Shown here: positions 1-34,275 of the stretch, in pieces
How positions within the stretch are numbered: position 1 is the first letter of the stretch
Layout: each line of letters opens with the position of its first letter
NCBI RefSeq assembly: GCF_014863585.1
Contig: NZ_CP062253.1
Span: forward strand, 2,134,501 to 2,198,500
Source of the DNA: Pseudomonas gozinkensis
GTDB lineage: Bacteria > Pseudomonadota > Gammaproteobacteria > Pseudomonadales > Pseudomonadaceae
DNA length: 64,000 nt
Reading direction: 5' to 3'
Notes under the pieces: generated by a model
Databases searched by the model: none
What the model was told of the DNA's origin: nothing
What the model saw: only the letters and a program-made list of their open reading frames with translations
Made by a program: the position numbers and the translations under genes

Positions 1-23778
<23,778 letters not shown>

Positions 23779-23782
<4 letters not shown>

Positions 23783-26700
23783 ACGAGGTCATGATGGACA
23801 CGCAGGAAAGCGGATTCGCCCTGACGCCCGAGCAACAGGCGCTGCTGGAGCAACTGTCGAACACGGCGACCTGCGGTGAAGCATTGCGCTGGTTGAGCGT
23901 GACCCTGGAGGGCGACCTCGATCCGCAGCGCTTGCAGGCGGCTTTCGATACGCTGCTGGCGCAACAGCCGATGCTGCTGGCGCAATTGAGCAAGGTCGCC
24001 GGTTTCCACGGCTTGCGTCAGAGTGCGATCCCGGCCGCCCGTTTTCCGCTGACGATTCATTCGGTGGAGCAGAGGACCGAGGACGTCCAGGCGCAGATTG
24101 ACGAGTCGATGAGCCGCGCTTTTGTGGTCGGCGAATCGGCGGGTGTCCAGGCGATGCTTTATCGACTGGCGCCGCAGCAATCGCAGTGCCTGATCGGCAT
24201 CGCTCGCCACAATGCCGATGCGCAATCGCTGAATCTGTTGCTGGAACAGGTGCAGCAAGCCTACGCCGGTGCCGAGTCTGCCGAAGATGAAGCGCCGGGC
24301 GAGTTCAGCCAGTACCTGGAATGGCGCAGCGAAGTGGTGCTCGACGAAGACGCGACCACGGCGCGGGCTTATTGGCAGCAACAGTTGCAAGGTGCTCAGG
24401 TGGACATCGCCACGCCCTGGCTGGCCGCCCGCAGCGCCAGCCAGGCAACGACCGCCGCCGACACGCGCCTGTCACTGACGCTGCAACCGGCGCAACGCGC
24501 AGGTTTGCAGGCCTTGGCCGAGCAGCTCGGTCAGCCCGTCGCCACGCTGTTGCAAGGTGCGTGGTGGGTGTTGCTGGGGCGCTTGAGCGGGCTTGAACAG
24601 GCGCTGGTCGGTGTACGCCATGACAGCCGCAGCGACTATGAATACTTCGCCAGTGCCGTGGGCGTTTTCGAGAAAACCTTGCCGCTGTCCGTATCGTTGC
24701 CGGCCGGTGCAGTCTTCAGCGACTGGCTGGTGGAACTGGCCGCGCGCCTGGAAGAACATCGCACCTGGCAGGAATACTGGGCCCCGGATCTGGCACCGGA
24801 TGCGGCGCGGCCGGCCTACGGCTTTACGCTCGGCCAGGAAAGTCGCAGCGGTAACAGCGGCGGTTTGCGCTGGACGGTCTCGGATGCCTTGCCGGTGCAG
24901 CCGGATGCCTTTGAATGCTTGTTGCAGGTGCAACTGGGCGACGCACAGCAACCGGCAACGGTGAGTCTGCAGTACGCGAGCTCGCGTTATTCGCCGGCCA
25001 CGGCGAGCGTCGTGCTGGAGCAGTTCGGCGTTCTGCTGGATTCGATCCTTGCTGCCCCGAACACCCCGCTGGCGCAGCTCAACCTGCTCGGTCATGCCGA
25101 AGAGCAGCGTCTGCTGGCCCTCAATCCGTCTGCGCAGCCATTGGCCGACAGTCGTTATCTGCCGCAGCGCATCGCCGATCTGATGCGGCACACCCCGGAT
25201 GCGATTGCCCTGACCGACGCCGGGCAGTCATTGAGCTACGGCCAGTTGCAAGTCCGCGTGGACAGCGTCGCGCAAGGTCTCAAGGCGCAGGGTCTGGGCG
25301 AAGGCTCGATCGTTGCGCTGGCGCTGCCGCGTTCGGCGGATCTGGCGATCGCCATGTTGGCGAGCTGGCGCATCGGCGCGGCCTATCTGCCTCTGGATGT
25401 GCAATGGCCGCAGGCACGTCAGGCCTTGATGCTGGAGCAGGCCGGCGCCGCACTGCTGCTGACCGACGCCGCGCATCGGCCGGCCTGGCAGGGGCAGCCG
25501 CACAAGGTGTTGACCCTGGCTGATATCAGTCAGTCGAGCACAGCGTTGCCAGCGCTCGCCACCCAAGGCCACGACATCGCGTATGTGCTGTTTACCTCCG
25601 GATCCACCGGTGTGCCCAAAGGCGTGGTGATCGAGCATCGGCAACTGCTCAACTACACGGCTCAGGCCAGTCAGGCGCTGGGGCTGGAACAGTGCCGCAA
25701 CGTCGGTTTCAGTTCGACGGTGGCGGCGGACCTGGGCAACACCGCGTTGTTTGGTGCGCTGTTCAGCGGGGCCACGCTGCACGTTGCCAGCGATGAGCAG
25801 ATGCAGGACGGCGCGCTGTTCGCCGAGTACCTGCAACAGCAACAGATCGACTGCCTGAAGATTGTGCCGTCGCATCTCGCCGCGTTGCTCGACAGCGAGC
25901 GGGCAACCCTGCCGCGCACCCTGGTGCTGGGCGGCGAGCCGATTGCCACGACGCTGATCGAGCGCATCGCACGGTTGCGCAGCGACTGCCGCGTGTTCAA
26001 CCACTACGGTCCTACCGAAGCGACGGTCGGGGTCATGGTTCATCCGCTGGATCTGCACGGGGCTGCCGGCGATTGTTCGGCGCTGACTCAGGTGCTGGGC
26101 AACAACCAGGTTTACGTGCTGGACGCGCAGCTGCAGCTGGCGCCGGTGGGTGTGCTGGGCGAGTTGTACCTGGGCGGCGCGCAGTTGTGCCGTGGCTACC
26201 TGAATGCCGAAGCCGACGCGCAGACGTTCATTCAGAGTCCGTTTGATCCGGCGCAGCGTCTGTATCGCAGCGGTGATCTGGCGCGTTATCGCGTGGACGG
26301 CGGCATTCAGTTGCACGGTCGGCGCGATCAGCAGGTCAAGGTGCGTGGCTTCCGCATTGAACTGGCGGAGATCGAAGCCGAGCTGCTGCGTCTGGCGCCG
26401 GTGGCCGAAGCGCTGGTACTGCCGGCCGCGTCGGCCGAGCAGGGTTTGCTGGCCTTTGTTGTCGCGCATCAGGGTCTGTCGGCGGGCTTGCTGGACGCCG
26501 CGCGCACCGAGCTGAGCGCACGCCTGCCCGCTGTGATGGTGCCGCAACATCTGCAATTGATCGACCGTTTCCCACGGTTGGCCAACGGCAAGATCGACCG
26601 CAAGGCATTGCAGCAACTGGCGGGCAGGGCGGCGGATGACGAGGGCGTCGCACCGCGCGATGCGCTCGAGCAATTGCTGGCCTCGCGCATGGCGCAGTTG

Positions 26701-27009
26701 CTCGGGCTCGAGCGACTGGGCGTTGATCGCGACTTCTTTGCCGCCGGTGGCCATTCGTTGCTGGTGATCAAGCTGGTGGCCGGGATTCGCAAGTTGCTGC
26801 AGTGCGAAGTTCATCCTGGACTGGTCTTCGATCATCCGACCGTGGCGTCGTTGGCCATGGCGTTGCGGGCGGTGGAAAGCAGTCCGGGTCAGTTGGAGAA
26901 AATGGCCCAGGTACGCCTGCGCATGGACGCGATGAGCCCCGAGGAAAAGGCCCGTTTGGCCGAGCAGGCGCGGCAGCTGCAAGCCGCCAAGGCTGCGCAA
27001 GGCAGCTGA
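23779..27009 (+). CDS. Pyoverdine NRPS: degenerate C (interface) domain-A(Asp)-T
   Basis: A 1076-aa single-module NRPS. Residues ~15-430 have the condensation fold, but the HHxxxDG site reads RHNADAQ: the catalytic-position His is kept and the Asp and Gly are lost. That fits the interface domains described beside NRPS-associated Asp beta-hydroxylases. The A domain (~450-960; FTSGSTGVPKG ~604) has pocket DLTKVGHVGK, the classic Asp code. The T domain (FFAAGGHSLL) is near ~985, followed by a charged helical tail rich in Lys, Arg and Glu that may dock to the thioesterase NRPS. It overlaps the upstream gene by 4 bp (ATGA), so C and hydroxylase (upstream) and interface-A-T (here) should be made together and act as one module yielding beta-hydroxyaspartate, an iron ligand. 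There is no thioesterase, so chain release needs another protein. A hairpin terminator follows. Confidence 0.93.
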
Positions 27010-27022
27010 CATGGCATGAAAC

Positions 27023-27058
27023 AAAAGGCCGTCGCCCAACAGCGTCGGCCTTTTTTTT
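27023..27058 (+). terminator. Rho-independent terminator after the NRPS operon
   Basis: Stem AAAGGCCG-T-CGC pairs with GCG-T-CGGCCTTT (one T-T mismatch), loop CCAACA, then eight T. It begins 14 bp past the stop of the third NRPS and separates that operon from fpvA. Confidence 0.85.
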
Positions 27059-27348
27059 AACTTTTCGCGCTAATGATAAATAAACTCATTCCGGTTTTTT
27101 GGAGGTGCTGCGTCTTACTAAGGTATGTGGGCAAATCGGGTCGGGCAGGGCAGCCAACGCACCGGATTTGTTCAGCGCAAAAATTTCGCCGTTGTTCAGC
27201 CAGATGACCGTGCCCGGGGAGGGGCCGGTCGGCCATGTACTGCCATGTCGCCCCGAGTGGCCATCGACAGTACGCGGTTTCCTTGCGCAGACAGCGGCGG
27301 GCCCTTCGGCCCGATGGATTTCCACTTCTACCAATAATAGAGAGCACG
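27059..27348 (+). other. Leader/promoter region of fpvA
   Basis: About 290 bp without a convincing gene. I scanned for a PvdS box (TAAAT-N16/17-CGT). A TAAAT occurs at 27077-27081, but no CGT follows at the right spacing. An AT-rich imperfect inverted repeat AATGA...TCATT (27072-27090) resembles half of a Fur site but is spaced too widely. Short ORFs in both strands here lack ribosome sites and family resemblance. The fpvA promoter (FpvI-, PvdS- or Fur-controlled) is therefore not identified. Confidence 0.5.
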
Positions 27349-29838
27349 ATGTCAGCAATTCATGAGTTGAAACCTCTGTTCAAGGCACTCGTCATGTCCC
27401 GCGGCCTGCGTTCGCGCCGAGTGTTGACCGGTCTGGGGCTGGTCTGCGTATTGCCGCTCAGCGCTCAAGTGATGGCTGAAGACGTCAGCATCAACATTCC
27501 GGCGCAATCGCTGCCACAGGCCTTGCAGGCGTTCGGTCAGCAGACCAACCAGCAAGTGATCTACAACGCTGACGACATGGCCGGCCTCAAGAGCCACGCC
27601 GTCAGCGGCAAGATGAGCCCGCAGGCGGCCATCGCCGAATTGCTCCGCGGCACCGGCGTGCGCTATAGCATCGAGGGCAACACCCTGATGCTGGTGCGCG
27701 GCACGGCCACACAGGGTCTGGAACTGGGCGCGACCAACATCAGTGCGCAACAGGTCGGGGCCACCACCGAAGGCAGCAACTCGTACACCTCCAACGCCGT
27801 CACGATCGGCAAGGGCACTCACACCCTCAAGGAAATTCCGCAGTCGGTCACCGTGATGACCCGCAAGCAGATGGACGATCAGGACCTGGTCGACCTCAAG
27901 GACGCGCTGAACCAGACCACCGGCATCGTCGGTCTGCAGGGCGTCGGCAAGGGCATCATCATCTCTTCGCGAGGTTTCCAGATCGACGACTGGCAGTACG
28001 ACGGCGTGCCGATTCCACGTAACAACTACTCGCTGGGCAACTGGGCGACCCAGGACCTGATCTTCTTTGACCGTCTTGAAATCCTCCGTGGTGCATCCGG
28101 TCTGTTGCAGGGCACCGGCAGCCCGGGCGGCGCCATCAACCTGGTGCGCAAACGCGGTCAGGCGGCACCGACCGTGAGCATTACCGGCAAGGCCGGCTCG
28201 TGGGATCACTACGGTCTGCAACTCGATGCGGGCGGCCCGCTGAACCAGGCCGGAACAATCCGTGGCCGTCTCGTTGCCGATGAAGACCAGAGCGACTCCT
28301 TCGTCGACTACGAATGGAGCAAGACCCACTCGCTGTACGGCTCGCTGGACTTCGACCTGAGTGAAGACACCACCCTGGGCCTGGCGGCCAGCCGCACCGA
28401 GGCCGAGTCGCGTCCGATGATCCGTGGCCTGCCACGTTACGCCGACGGCAGAATGCCGGACATTTCGCGTTCGACCTACGGCGGTGCCAAATGGAACCAC
28501 TCGCAGATCAACGTCACCACCCTTTACGCTGACCTCGAGCACCGTTTCAACGATGACTGGGCGTTCAAGGTCGGTGCCGTGCAGATGACGGAAAACAACG
28601 ACTCGAAAAGCCAGCGTCTGCAAAGCTCCGGTGCCGGTCTCAAGCCGGATGGCACGGGCATTCAGTACGCCGACTTCATCACCGATTTCGACTCCACCAA
28701 GGTCGGCCTCGACATGAACCTGACCGGCAAGTTCGAAGCCTTGTCGATGCAGCAGGAAGTCATGATCGGCGGCAACTACTCCCAGTTGGAAACGGATGAC
28801 CAGCTCGCCCGTACCTTCAACAACAACACCACCGACACGATCTTCAACGTCAATCACGATCGTCCGGACATCAGCTACGACAGTCTGCTCAACACCGCCG
28901 GCGGCCGTGCCACCGACAGCAAGTACGATATTCGTCAGAAGGGGCTGTACGGCACCTGGCGCGTCAAACCGGTCGATGACCTGACGCTGGTGCTGGGTTC
29001 GCGTGTCAGCTGGTATGACTTCAGCTACAAGTCCAAGAACCGCGCGGCCTTCAGCGATGATTACGTCACCGCCGATCCGAGCAAATCGAACGAAACCGGG
29101 GAAGTCACTCCTTACGCCGGTATCGTCTATGACCTGAGCCGCGAGTGGGCGGTATATGCCAGCTACACCGACGTGTTCCAGCCGCAGACGGTGCGCGATG
29201 CCAATGGCTCGATGCTCAAGCCGATCATCGGCAGCAACTACGAAATCGGCCTCAAGGGCGAGCTGATGGACGGCCGGGTCAACACCTCCCTGGCGCTGTT
29301 CCGCTACGACCAGAAAAACCGTGCCGTCGATGACATTTCCGGCGGCATGGAGTGCGATGGCTGGTACTGCTCCACGGCGGCGGGCAAAGTGCGCAGCCAG
29401 GGTCTGGACGCTGAAATCAGTGGTGCTGTGACCGACAACCTGCAACTGTTTGCCGGTTACACCTACAACACCACCAAGTACCTCGACGACCCGGACATGG
29501 AAGGTCGTACCTTCAGCACCTGGACGCCGAAACACATGCTGCGCGTGTGGGGCAACTACCAGTTCACCGGTGACTTGAACCGTCTGAGCGCAGGGCTTGG
29601 CTTCACCACTCAAAACCACACCCTGGGCTACGAAGGCACTTACGAGGTCGCGGGTTACACCGTGTGGAACGGCCGTCTCGCTTACCAGCTGACGCCGGAG
29701 ATCGGTCTGGCGGTCAACGCCAATAACCTGTTCGACAAGAAGTACGTCAATGCTGCGTACAACCAGCTCAGTGGTAACAACAACTTCGGTGACCCACGTA
29801 ACGTGATGTTCTCCGTGAAGTACACCCCGCAGTTCTGA
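27349..29838 (+). CDS. fpvA: FpvA-type ferripyoverdine TonB-dependent receptor/transducer
   Basis: Outer-membrane receptor that imports ferric pyoverdine using TonB energy and signals iron-pyoverdine capture to the cell-surface regulatory path. 829 aa from ATG 27349, preceded by a purine-rich AGAGAG. A signal peptide ends near QVMA|EDVS. Residues ~45-125 are the secretin/TonB short N-terminal (STN) signalling domain (SINIPAQSLPQALQAF, VIYNADD). The plug follows (SVTVMTRKQMDDQDL, ILRGASGLLQGTGSPGGAIN), then the beta barrel, ending in a terminal Phe (VKYTPQF) as is usual for BAM-assembled porins. An in-frame ATG at 27394 could also start a functional signal peptide. It lies between the NRPS genes and pvdE, the usual pyoverdine-locus place. 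It probably prefers the pyoverdine encoded next to it. Confidence 0.95.
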   Translation: MSAIHELKPLFKALVMSRGLRSRRVLTGLGLVCVLPLSAQVMAEDVSINIPAQSLPQALQAFGQQTNQQVIYNADDMAGLKSHAVSGKMSPQAAIAELLRGTGVRYSIEGNTLMLVRGTATQGLELGATNISAQQVGATTEGSNSYTSNAVTIGKGTHTLKEIPQSVTVMTRKQMDDQDLVDLKDALNQTTGIVGLQGVGKGIIISSRGFQIDDWQYDGVPIPRNNYSLGNWATQDLIFFDRLEILRGASGLLQGTGSPGGAINLVRKRGQAAPTVSITGKAGSWDHYGLQLDAGGPLNQAGTIRGRLVADEDQSDSFVDYEWSKTHSLYGSLDFDLSEDTTLGLAASRTEAESRPMIRGLPRYADGRMPDISRSTYGGAKWNHSQINVTTLYADLEHRFNDDWAFKVGAVQMTENNDSKSQRLQSSGAGLKPDGTGIQYADFITDFDSTKVGLDMNLTGKFEALSMQQEVMIGGNYSQLETDDQLARTFNNNTTDTIFNVNHDRPDISYDSLLNTAGGRATDSKYDIRQKGLYGTWRVKPVDDLTLVLGSRVSWYDFSYKSKNRAAFSDDYVTADPSKSNETGEVTPYAGIVYDLSREWAVYASYTDVFQPQTVRDANGSMLKPIIGSNYEIGLKGELMDGRVNTSLALFRYDQKNRAVDDISGGMECDGWYCSTAAGKVRSQGLDAEISGAVTDNLQLFAGYTYNTTKYLDDPDMEGRTFSTWTPKHMLRVWGNYQFTGDLNRLSAGLGFTTQNHTLGYEGTYEVAGYTVWNGRLAYQLTPEIGLAVNANNLFDKKYVNAAYNQLSGNNNFGDPRNVMFSVKYTPQF

Positions 29839-29856
29839 TGAACTGACGGGACACCG

Positions 29857-29900
29857 AACCGGCCCACGCTCCTGAACAGGGGGGGTGGGCCGGTTTTTTT
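29857..29900 (+). terminator. Terminator of fpvA
   Basis: Eleven-bp perfect stem AACCGGCCCAC / GTGGGCCGGTT followed by a T-run, starting 18 bp after the fpvA stop. Confidence 0.9.
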
Positions 29901-29953
29901 GTGCCCGCAATTCCTGTCGTTACATAGAAAGCCCCGGACAAAATGCAGGCATG

Positions 29954-29987
29954 AAAAAACGCAGAGGCCGAGGCGTCTGCGTTTTTT
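29954..29987. terminator. Bidirectional terminator between fpvA and the convergent NRPS-TE gene
   Basis: Twelve-bp perfect stem AAAAAACGCAGA / TCTGCGTTTTTT with a 10-nt loop. The A-run and T-run make it a symmetric terminator. It lies 16 bp beyond the stop of the minus-strand NRPS and also backs up the fpvA terminator. Confidence 0.88.
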
Positions 29988-30003
29988 GAGTGTTGTCGAA
30001 GGG

Positions 30004-33000
30004 TCAGTCCCGCGTCATGCCCTCGCAGGCGAGGAGCACGGACTCAAAGGAGTCCAGCAGGCTTTCGCCATAGATCATGCTGCGGTGCGGCAAGGGTGAA
30101 TGGACGGAACCTTGCAACTGCCCGCTGACGTTGTACTGGCGCAGGACCTGTTCCGAGTGCAGCACTTGCTCCAGGGTCTTGTGCTGCAACGACCACCAGC
30201 AGCTGGCCTTGACCTTGAGGGTTGGCAGCGAGAACGCGTCGAAACTCTTGACCAGACGTTCATGGATGTCGAACGCCTGGGCGTTCATGATTTCCTGCTT
30301 GATGGCCTCCAGGGTGGCGATCATTGCCTGTTCGTCGGTGGCGGCTTGCTGGCTGGCCCACTGATAAAAGGCCTTGAGGCTGGTTGTCGGGTTCTCGGCG
30401 ATGTAACGCGCCGCCGGCTCTTCCAGATGGGCGAACATCAGGCTGAACATTTCCACGGCAACCGACAGTTCGTTGTCTGCGCTGAGGTACTCGGGGTTGT
30501 CTTCCTCCAGCGGTTTGCGTGGCAGATCCGCGGGGAAGATGCTTTCCGGCAGCGTGGTGTCGACCAGGCCCAGGAATGTCACCTGTTTGCCCTGGCGCTC
30601 CAGGGTCGCGGCCACGTCCATCGCGATTGCGCCACCCAGTGACCAGCCCATCAGGCGATAAGGGCCGTCGGGGTGCTTTTCGACAATCTGTTCGGTGTAC
30701 TCGGCAATCATCTCGGGCCAGGTCTGGGTGCTGGCGTCTTTGTCGGCGAAGCCTTTGTGCATGATGCCGAAGGTGCGGGCGTGCTTGCTCAGACGCTTGG
30801 CCAGCGGCTGGTAACAGAAGACGATGCCGCCGCTCGGGTGCAGGCAGAACAGCGGGGTGGCGGTTGACGTCGCGCCGGTCAGCTCGACCACGCATTGCAC
30901 CTGCTGTTGATGTTCCATGCCGATGAACCGGGCCAGCACTTCGACCGTGGGGTGCGCGAGCATTTGCTGCAGGGCCAGTTTGATCCCCAGGCGCGCGTTC
31001 AAGGCGGAAATGAACTGAATGGCCAGAATCGAATGGCCGCCCAGCTCGAAGAAATTGTCGTCCAGGCTCACGCGCTCGACATGCAGCGCCTCCTGCCACA
31101 GTTCGGCCAGCGCTGTTTCGAGGGGCGTTTGCGGCGCACGGAACGGCCGCTGCGTCTGATGCAGATCGGGCAGTGGCAAGGCCTTGCGATCGAGTTTGCC
31201 GTTGGGGCTCAGGGGCAGCGCGCTCAGCACCATCAGGTGGCCGGGGACCATGTAACCGGGCAGGCGGTTTTTCAGTTCTGCCTTGAGGGCCTCGCGCAGT
31301 TCGTCCTCCGGTGGCTCGCTCGCATGCGGCACGACATAGCCGATCAACTGCGTGCCGGTCGCGCCTTCGTGGGCAATGACCACAGCTTCACGGACGGCTG
31401 GCCATTGCAGCAGACAGGACTCGATTTCGCCGAGTTCGATGCGAAAACCGCGGATTTTCACCTGGTGGTCGAGGCGACCGACATATTCGATAACGCCGTC
31501 AACGCCATAGCGGGCCAGGTCACCGGTGCGATAGAGGCGTCCGCCCCGGGTGCTGAACGGATCCGGGATGAAGCGTTCGGCGGTCAGCTCCGGTCGATTG
31601 AAATAGCCCCGCGCTAGCAGCTCGCCGGCAATCATCAATTCGCCTACGGTGCCGACGGGCACCGGCTGACCGCCGCTGTCGAGCAGATACACGGCGCGAC
31701 CGGCCAGCGGGCGACCAATCGGCATGGCTTTGGGCAGGGGCAGGCGCCCGGTGACGTAGTCGCTGCAATCGAGCAGCGTGGAGTCGACGGTTGCTTCCGT
31801 CGGGCCGTAGACATTGAGCAGGCGCACGTGGCCGAGGCCGGCCTGGCCCCAGGCCGCGACCGCTTCCGGCGGCATGGCTTCGCCGCCGACCACCACCTGG
31901 CGCAGTGATCCGTAGTCCCGTGGGCCGGCGGCCGCGAAGTCCTTGGCCAGCAGGTTCCAGTACGTCGTGGTCAGTTCGCTGACGGTGAACTTCTTCTCCA
32001 GCAGCTGTTGATACCAGGTTTCGCTGTCCCAGATATCCTGCCCGCGCAGCACCACCGAAGCGCCGCAGATCAGCGCCGGGTAGAGCTGATCGACAAACGC
32101 ATCGAAGTTGAACGTGCCGTACTGCAACAAACGGTCGGCAGGCGTCAGGCCGTGGAACTCCCGACCGATTTGCGCATGACGGGTCAGTGCGCCGTGAGTG
32201 ATGCCCACGCCTTTCGGGCGACCGGTGGAGCCCGAGGTGAACATCACGTACGCCAGATTGCTGGCGAAGGTGCGGCAGGGCGGGTTGTCGACAGGTCGGT
32301 CATCGAGAGGATCAACCTCATCGACGCACACCACCTTGACCGATGGCGGCGAGGGCAGGCGCACAAGCAGCGAATCCTGCGTCAGCAATACATCCAGGCC
32401 GCTGTCCTCGATCATCCAGGTCAGGCGTTCCTGCGGGTAGTCGGGGTCGAGCGGGACATAGACCCCGCCGGCCTTGAGCACCGCCAGCAGGCTGATGATC
32501 ATGTGCGCCGAGCGCTCGACGGCAATGCCCACGCGGACTTCGGGGCCGACGGCGCACGCGATCAGGGTATTCGCCAGTCGGTTGGCCGCCGAATTGAGCC
32601 GGGCATAGCTCAAATGCAGGTCGTTGACGATCAGCGCCACCGCGTCCGGTGTGGCCAGCGCCTGGCGTTCGAACAACTGGTGCACGCCTTCGTCGGGCAA
32701 GGCCGAGGTGGGCGGATTCCATTGTTCGAGCTGCACGCGGCGTTCATCGCGGCTCAGCAGCGGCAGTTCGCTCAGCGCGCGGCGCGGATCTTCGGTGATG
32801 GCCTGCAGCAGGTTCTGCCAGTGACCCGCCAGCCGTTCGAGGGTCGCAGGGGTGTACAAATCGCGGCTGTATTCGAGGCTGGCGTCGATGCGCTCCAGCG
32901 AATAGGCGATGTCCAGCGACAGGTCGAATTTGGCCTGGGTCGTGTCCGCCGGTAGAAAGTCCAGCGCCAGGTCGCCCAACATCAGCGGACCCTCGCCGGA

Positions 33001-34167
33001 GGCTTCGGTGCGCCAGTTGAACAGCGTTTGAAACAACGGATTGATCTGCCCGTTCGCCCGCAGTTGCAGGTCGTCGAAGCTCAGCTCCAGCGGGTAGTCG
33101 GCATGATCCAGCGCGGCGAGGGTTTCGCGGCGCAGGCGCTGGAGAAAATCCTGGCACGACAGCAATGGATCGACCCGTACGCGATAGACCTGGGCGCTGA
33201 CAAAAAAGCCCACCAGTTCCTGGGTTTCGCTGCGATTGCGGCTCGCATTCGGCACGCCGACCGTGAAGTCCTGCTGGTTGCTGTAGCGGCTCAGCAGCAA
33301 TTGCCAGGCACCGAGCGCCACCACAAACGGCGTCAGTCCCCACTGTTGGCAAAAGCGGTTCAAATTCTGTGTCAGCGCTGTCGGCAGGCTGAAGTCGTGT
33401 TTGCCGGCCGGATGGGTCTGCTGTTCGTGGCGAGGAAAGTCGGTCGGCAGTTCCAGCGGCGGCAGGGTCTGCCCGAGGTAGTTGCGCCAATAGTCGGCAC
33501 TGGTGGCGCACGCGGCGCTGCCGAGGTATTCGCCGCGTTGCCAGTTGGCGTAGTCGGCGTACTGGATGGCCGGTCGGCGCAGCGGCGACGGATCGCCCGC
33601 CACGACCTGTTCGTAGGCCTGCATCAGGTCCTGCATGAGAATGGCGTTGGACCAGGCATCGGAGGCGATGTGGTGCATGTTCATCAGCAGCAGGTGTTGA
33701 TCGTCAGCGGTCTGCAGCAACGTTGCGCGCATCAGCGGCGCGGTTTTCAGATCGAAGGGCAGACCGGCCTCGACGGCAATGCGTCGGGCAAGTTCGGGGT
33801 CGCGCGCTTCGGCGCTCAGATGGCGCAGGTCTTCGAAGTCCAGTTTGAGTGTCGTGTGTTCATCGACGACCTGCATCGCCACGCCGTCGATCTCGACGAT
33901 CGCACTGCGCAGCACGTCGTGGCGTTCGATGACTTTGTTCAGCGCCGCTTGCAGATGCCGGGCTTGCACAACGCCGCTCAGGCGTACGGCGCGTGGCAGG
34001 TTGTAGGCGGCACTGTCGGGCGTAAGCTGTTGCACGAACCACAAGCGCTGCTGGGCGAATGAGAGCGGCGCCGGAGCGGGGCGGAGGCGGGCCGGGATGC
34101 CTTGAAGTTGCACGCCGGCATCAGCCATCAACAGCGCCAGCACTTCATCATCGAGTAAGTCGTTCAT
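30004..34167 (-). CDS. Terminal pyoverdine NRPS C-A-T-TE (PvdD-like release module)
   Basis: A 1387-aa termination module. Start chosen at 34167 (MNDLLDDEVLALL) because GAGAGA precedes it; an in-frame ATG at 34239 would add 24 unlikely residues. Domains: C with LSFAQQRLWF and active site HHIASDAWS (G of HHxxxDG replaced by A); A with MFTSGSTGRPKG; T with FFELGGHSIL; type I thioesterase with GWSLGG Ser and a C-terminal PHRSM His. Pocket residues read DADEVGVVDK. The Asp/Glu-rich pocket argues for a basic substrate such as ornithine, hydroxyornithine or Lys, but I do not recognise the code. It follows pvdE on the same strand (125-bp gap), so it is probably transcribed from the pvdE promoter. 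As the only TE-bearing NRPS seen, it should release, and perhaps cyclise, the peptide made by the oppositely oriented NRPS operon. That role is inference. Confidence 0.92.
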   Translation of the reverse strand: MNDLLDDEVLALLMADAGVQLQGIPARLRPAPAPLSFAQQRLWFVQQLTPDSAAYNLPRAVRLSGVVQARHLQAALNKVIERHDVLRSAIVEIDGVAMQVVDEHTTLKLDFEDLRHLSAEARDPELARRIAVEAGLPFDLKTAPLMRATLLQTADDQHLLLMNMHHIASDAWSNAILMQDLMQAYEQVVAGDPSPLRRPAIQYADYANWQRGEYLGSAACATSADYWRNYLGQTLPPLELPTDFPRHEQQTHPAGKHDFSLPTALTQNLNRFCQQWGLTPFVVALGAWQLLLSRYSNQQDFTVGVPNASRNRSETQELVGFFVSAQVYRVRVDPLLSCQDFLQRLRRETLAALDHADYPLELSFDDLQLRANGQINPLFQTLFNWRTEASGEGPLMLGDLALDFLPADTTQAKFDLSLDIAYSLERIDASLEYSRDLYTPATLERLAGHWQNLLQAITEDPRRALSELPLLSRDERRVQLEQWNPPTSALPDEGVHQLFERQALATPDAVALIVNDLHLSYARLNSAANRLANTLIACAVGPEVRVGIAVERSAHMIISLLAVLKAGGVYVPLDPDYPQERLTWMIEDSGLDVLLTQDSLLVRLPSPPSVKVVCVDEVDPLDDRPVDNPPCRTFASNLAYVMFTSGSTGRPKGVGITHGALTRHAQIGREFHGLTPADRLLQYGTFNFDAFVDQLYPALICGASVVLRGQDIWDSETWYQQLLEKKFTVSELTTTYWNLLAKDFAAAGPRDYGSLRQVVVGGEAMPPEAVAAWGQAGLGHVRLLNVYGPTEATVDSTLLDCSDYVTGRLPLPKAMPIGRPLAGRAVYLLDSGGQPVPVGTVGELMIAGELLARGYFNRPELTAERFIPDPFSTRGGRLYRTGDLARYGVDGVIEYVGRLDHQVKIRGFRIELGEIESCLLQWPAVREAVVIAHEGATGTQLIGYVVPHASEPPEDELREALKAELKNRLPGYMVPGHLMVLSALPLSPNGKLDRKALPLPDLHQTQRPFRAPQTPLETALAELWQEALHVERVSLDDNFFELGGHSILAIQFISALNARLGIKLALQQMLAHPTVEVLARFIGMEHQQQVQCVVELTGATSTATPLFCLHPSGGIVFCYQPLAKRLSKHARTFGIMHKGFADKDASTQTWPEMIAEYTEQIVEKHPDGPYRLMGWSLGGAIAMDVAATLERQGKQVTFLGLVDTTLPESIFPADLPRKPLEEDNPEYLSADNELSVAVEMFSLMFAHLEEPAARYIAENPTTSLKAFYQWASQQAATDEQAMIATLEAIKQEIMNAQAFDIHERLVKSFDAFSLPTLKVKASCWWSLQHKTLEQVLHSEQVLRQYNVSGQLQGSVHSPLPHRSMIYGESLLDSFESVLLACEGMTRD

Positions 34168-34249
34168 CGGTCTCTCGTGGTTGGCAGCGCCGTGGTCGCT
34201 GACGGCGTTGCCGACAGTCGGGTCCACGGCGATAAACATTCAGGTGAAG

Positions 34250-34275
34250 GCCGACAGCGCACAGGCGCTGTCGGC
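34250..34275 (-). repeat. Perfect intergenic hairpin between pvdE and the NRPS-TE gene
   Basis: GCCGACAGCGC / GCGCTGTCGGC, an 11-bp perfect stem with a 4-nt loop, inside the 125-bp gap. No T-run follows on the minus strand, so it is more likely an mRNA stability or processing element, or a weak attenuator, than a terminator. Confidence 0.6.

Noticed and set aside
27072..27090. AATGA...TCATT repeat before fpvA as a Fur box
   Set aside because: The half-sites are 9 bp apart rather than adjacent as in the Fur consensus; only one half resembles it.
27352..29910. An 852-codon minus-strand frame opposite fpvA
   Set aside because: Shadow of the receptor gene; composition of a mirrored GC-rich ORF, no motif.
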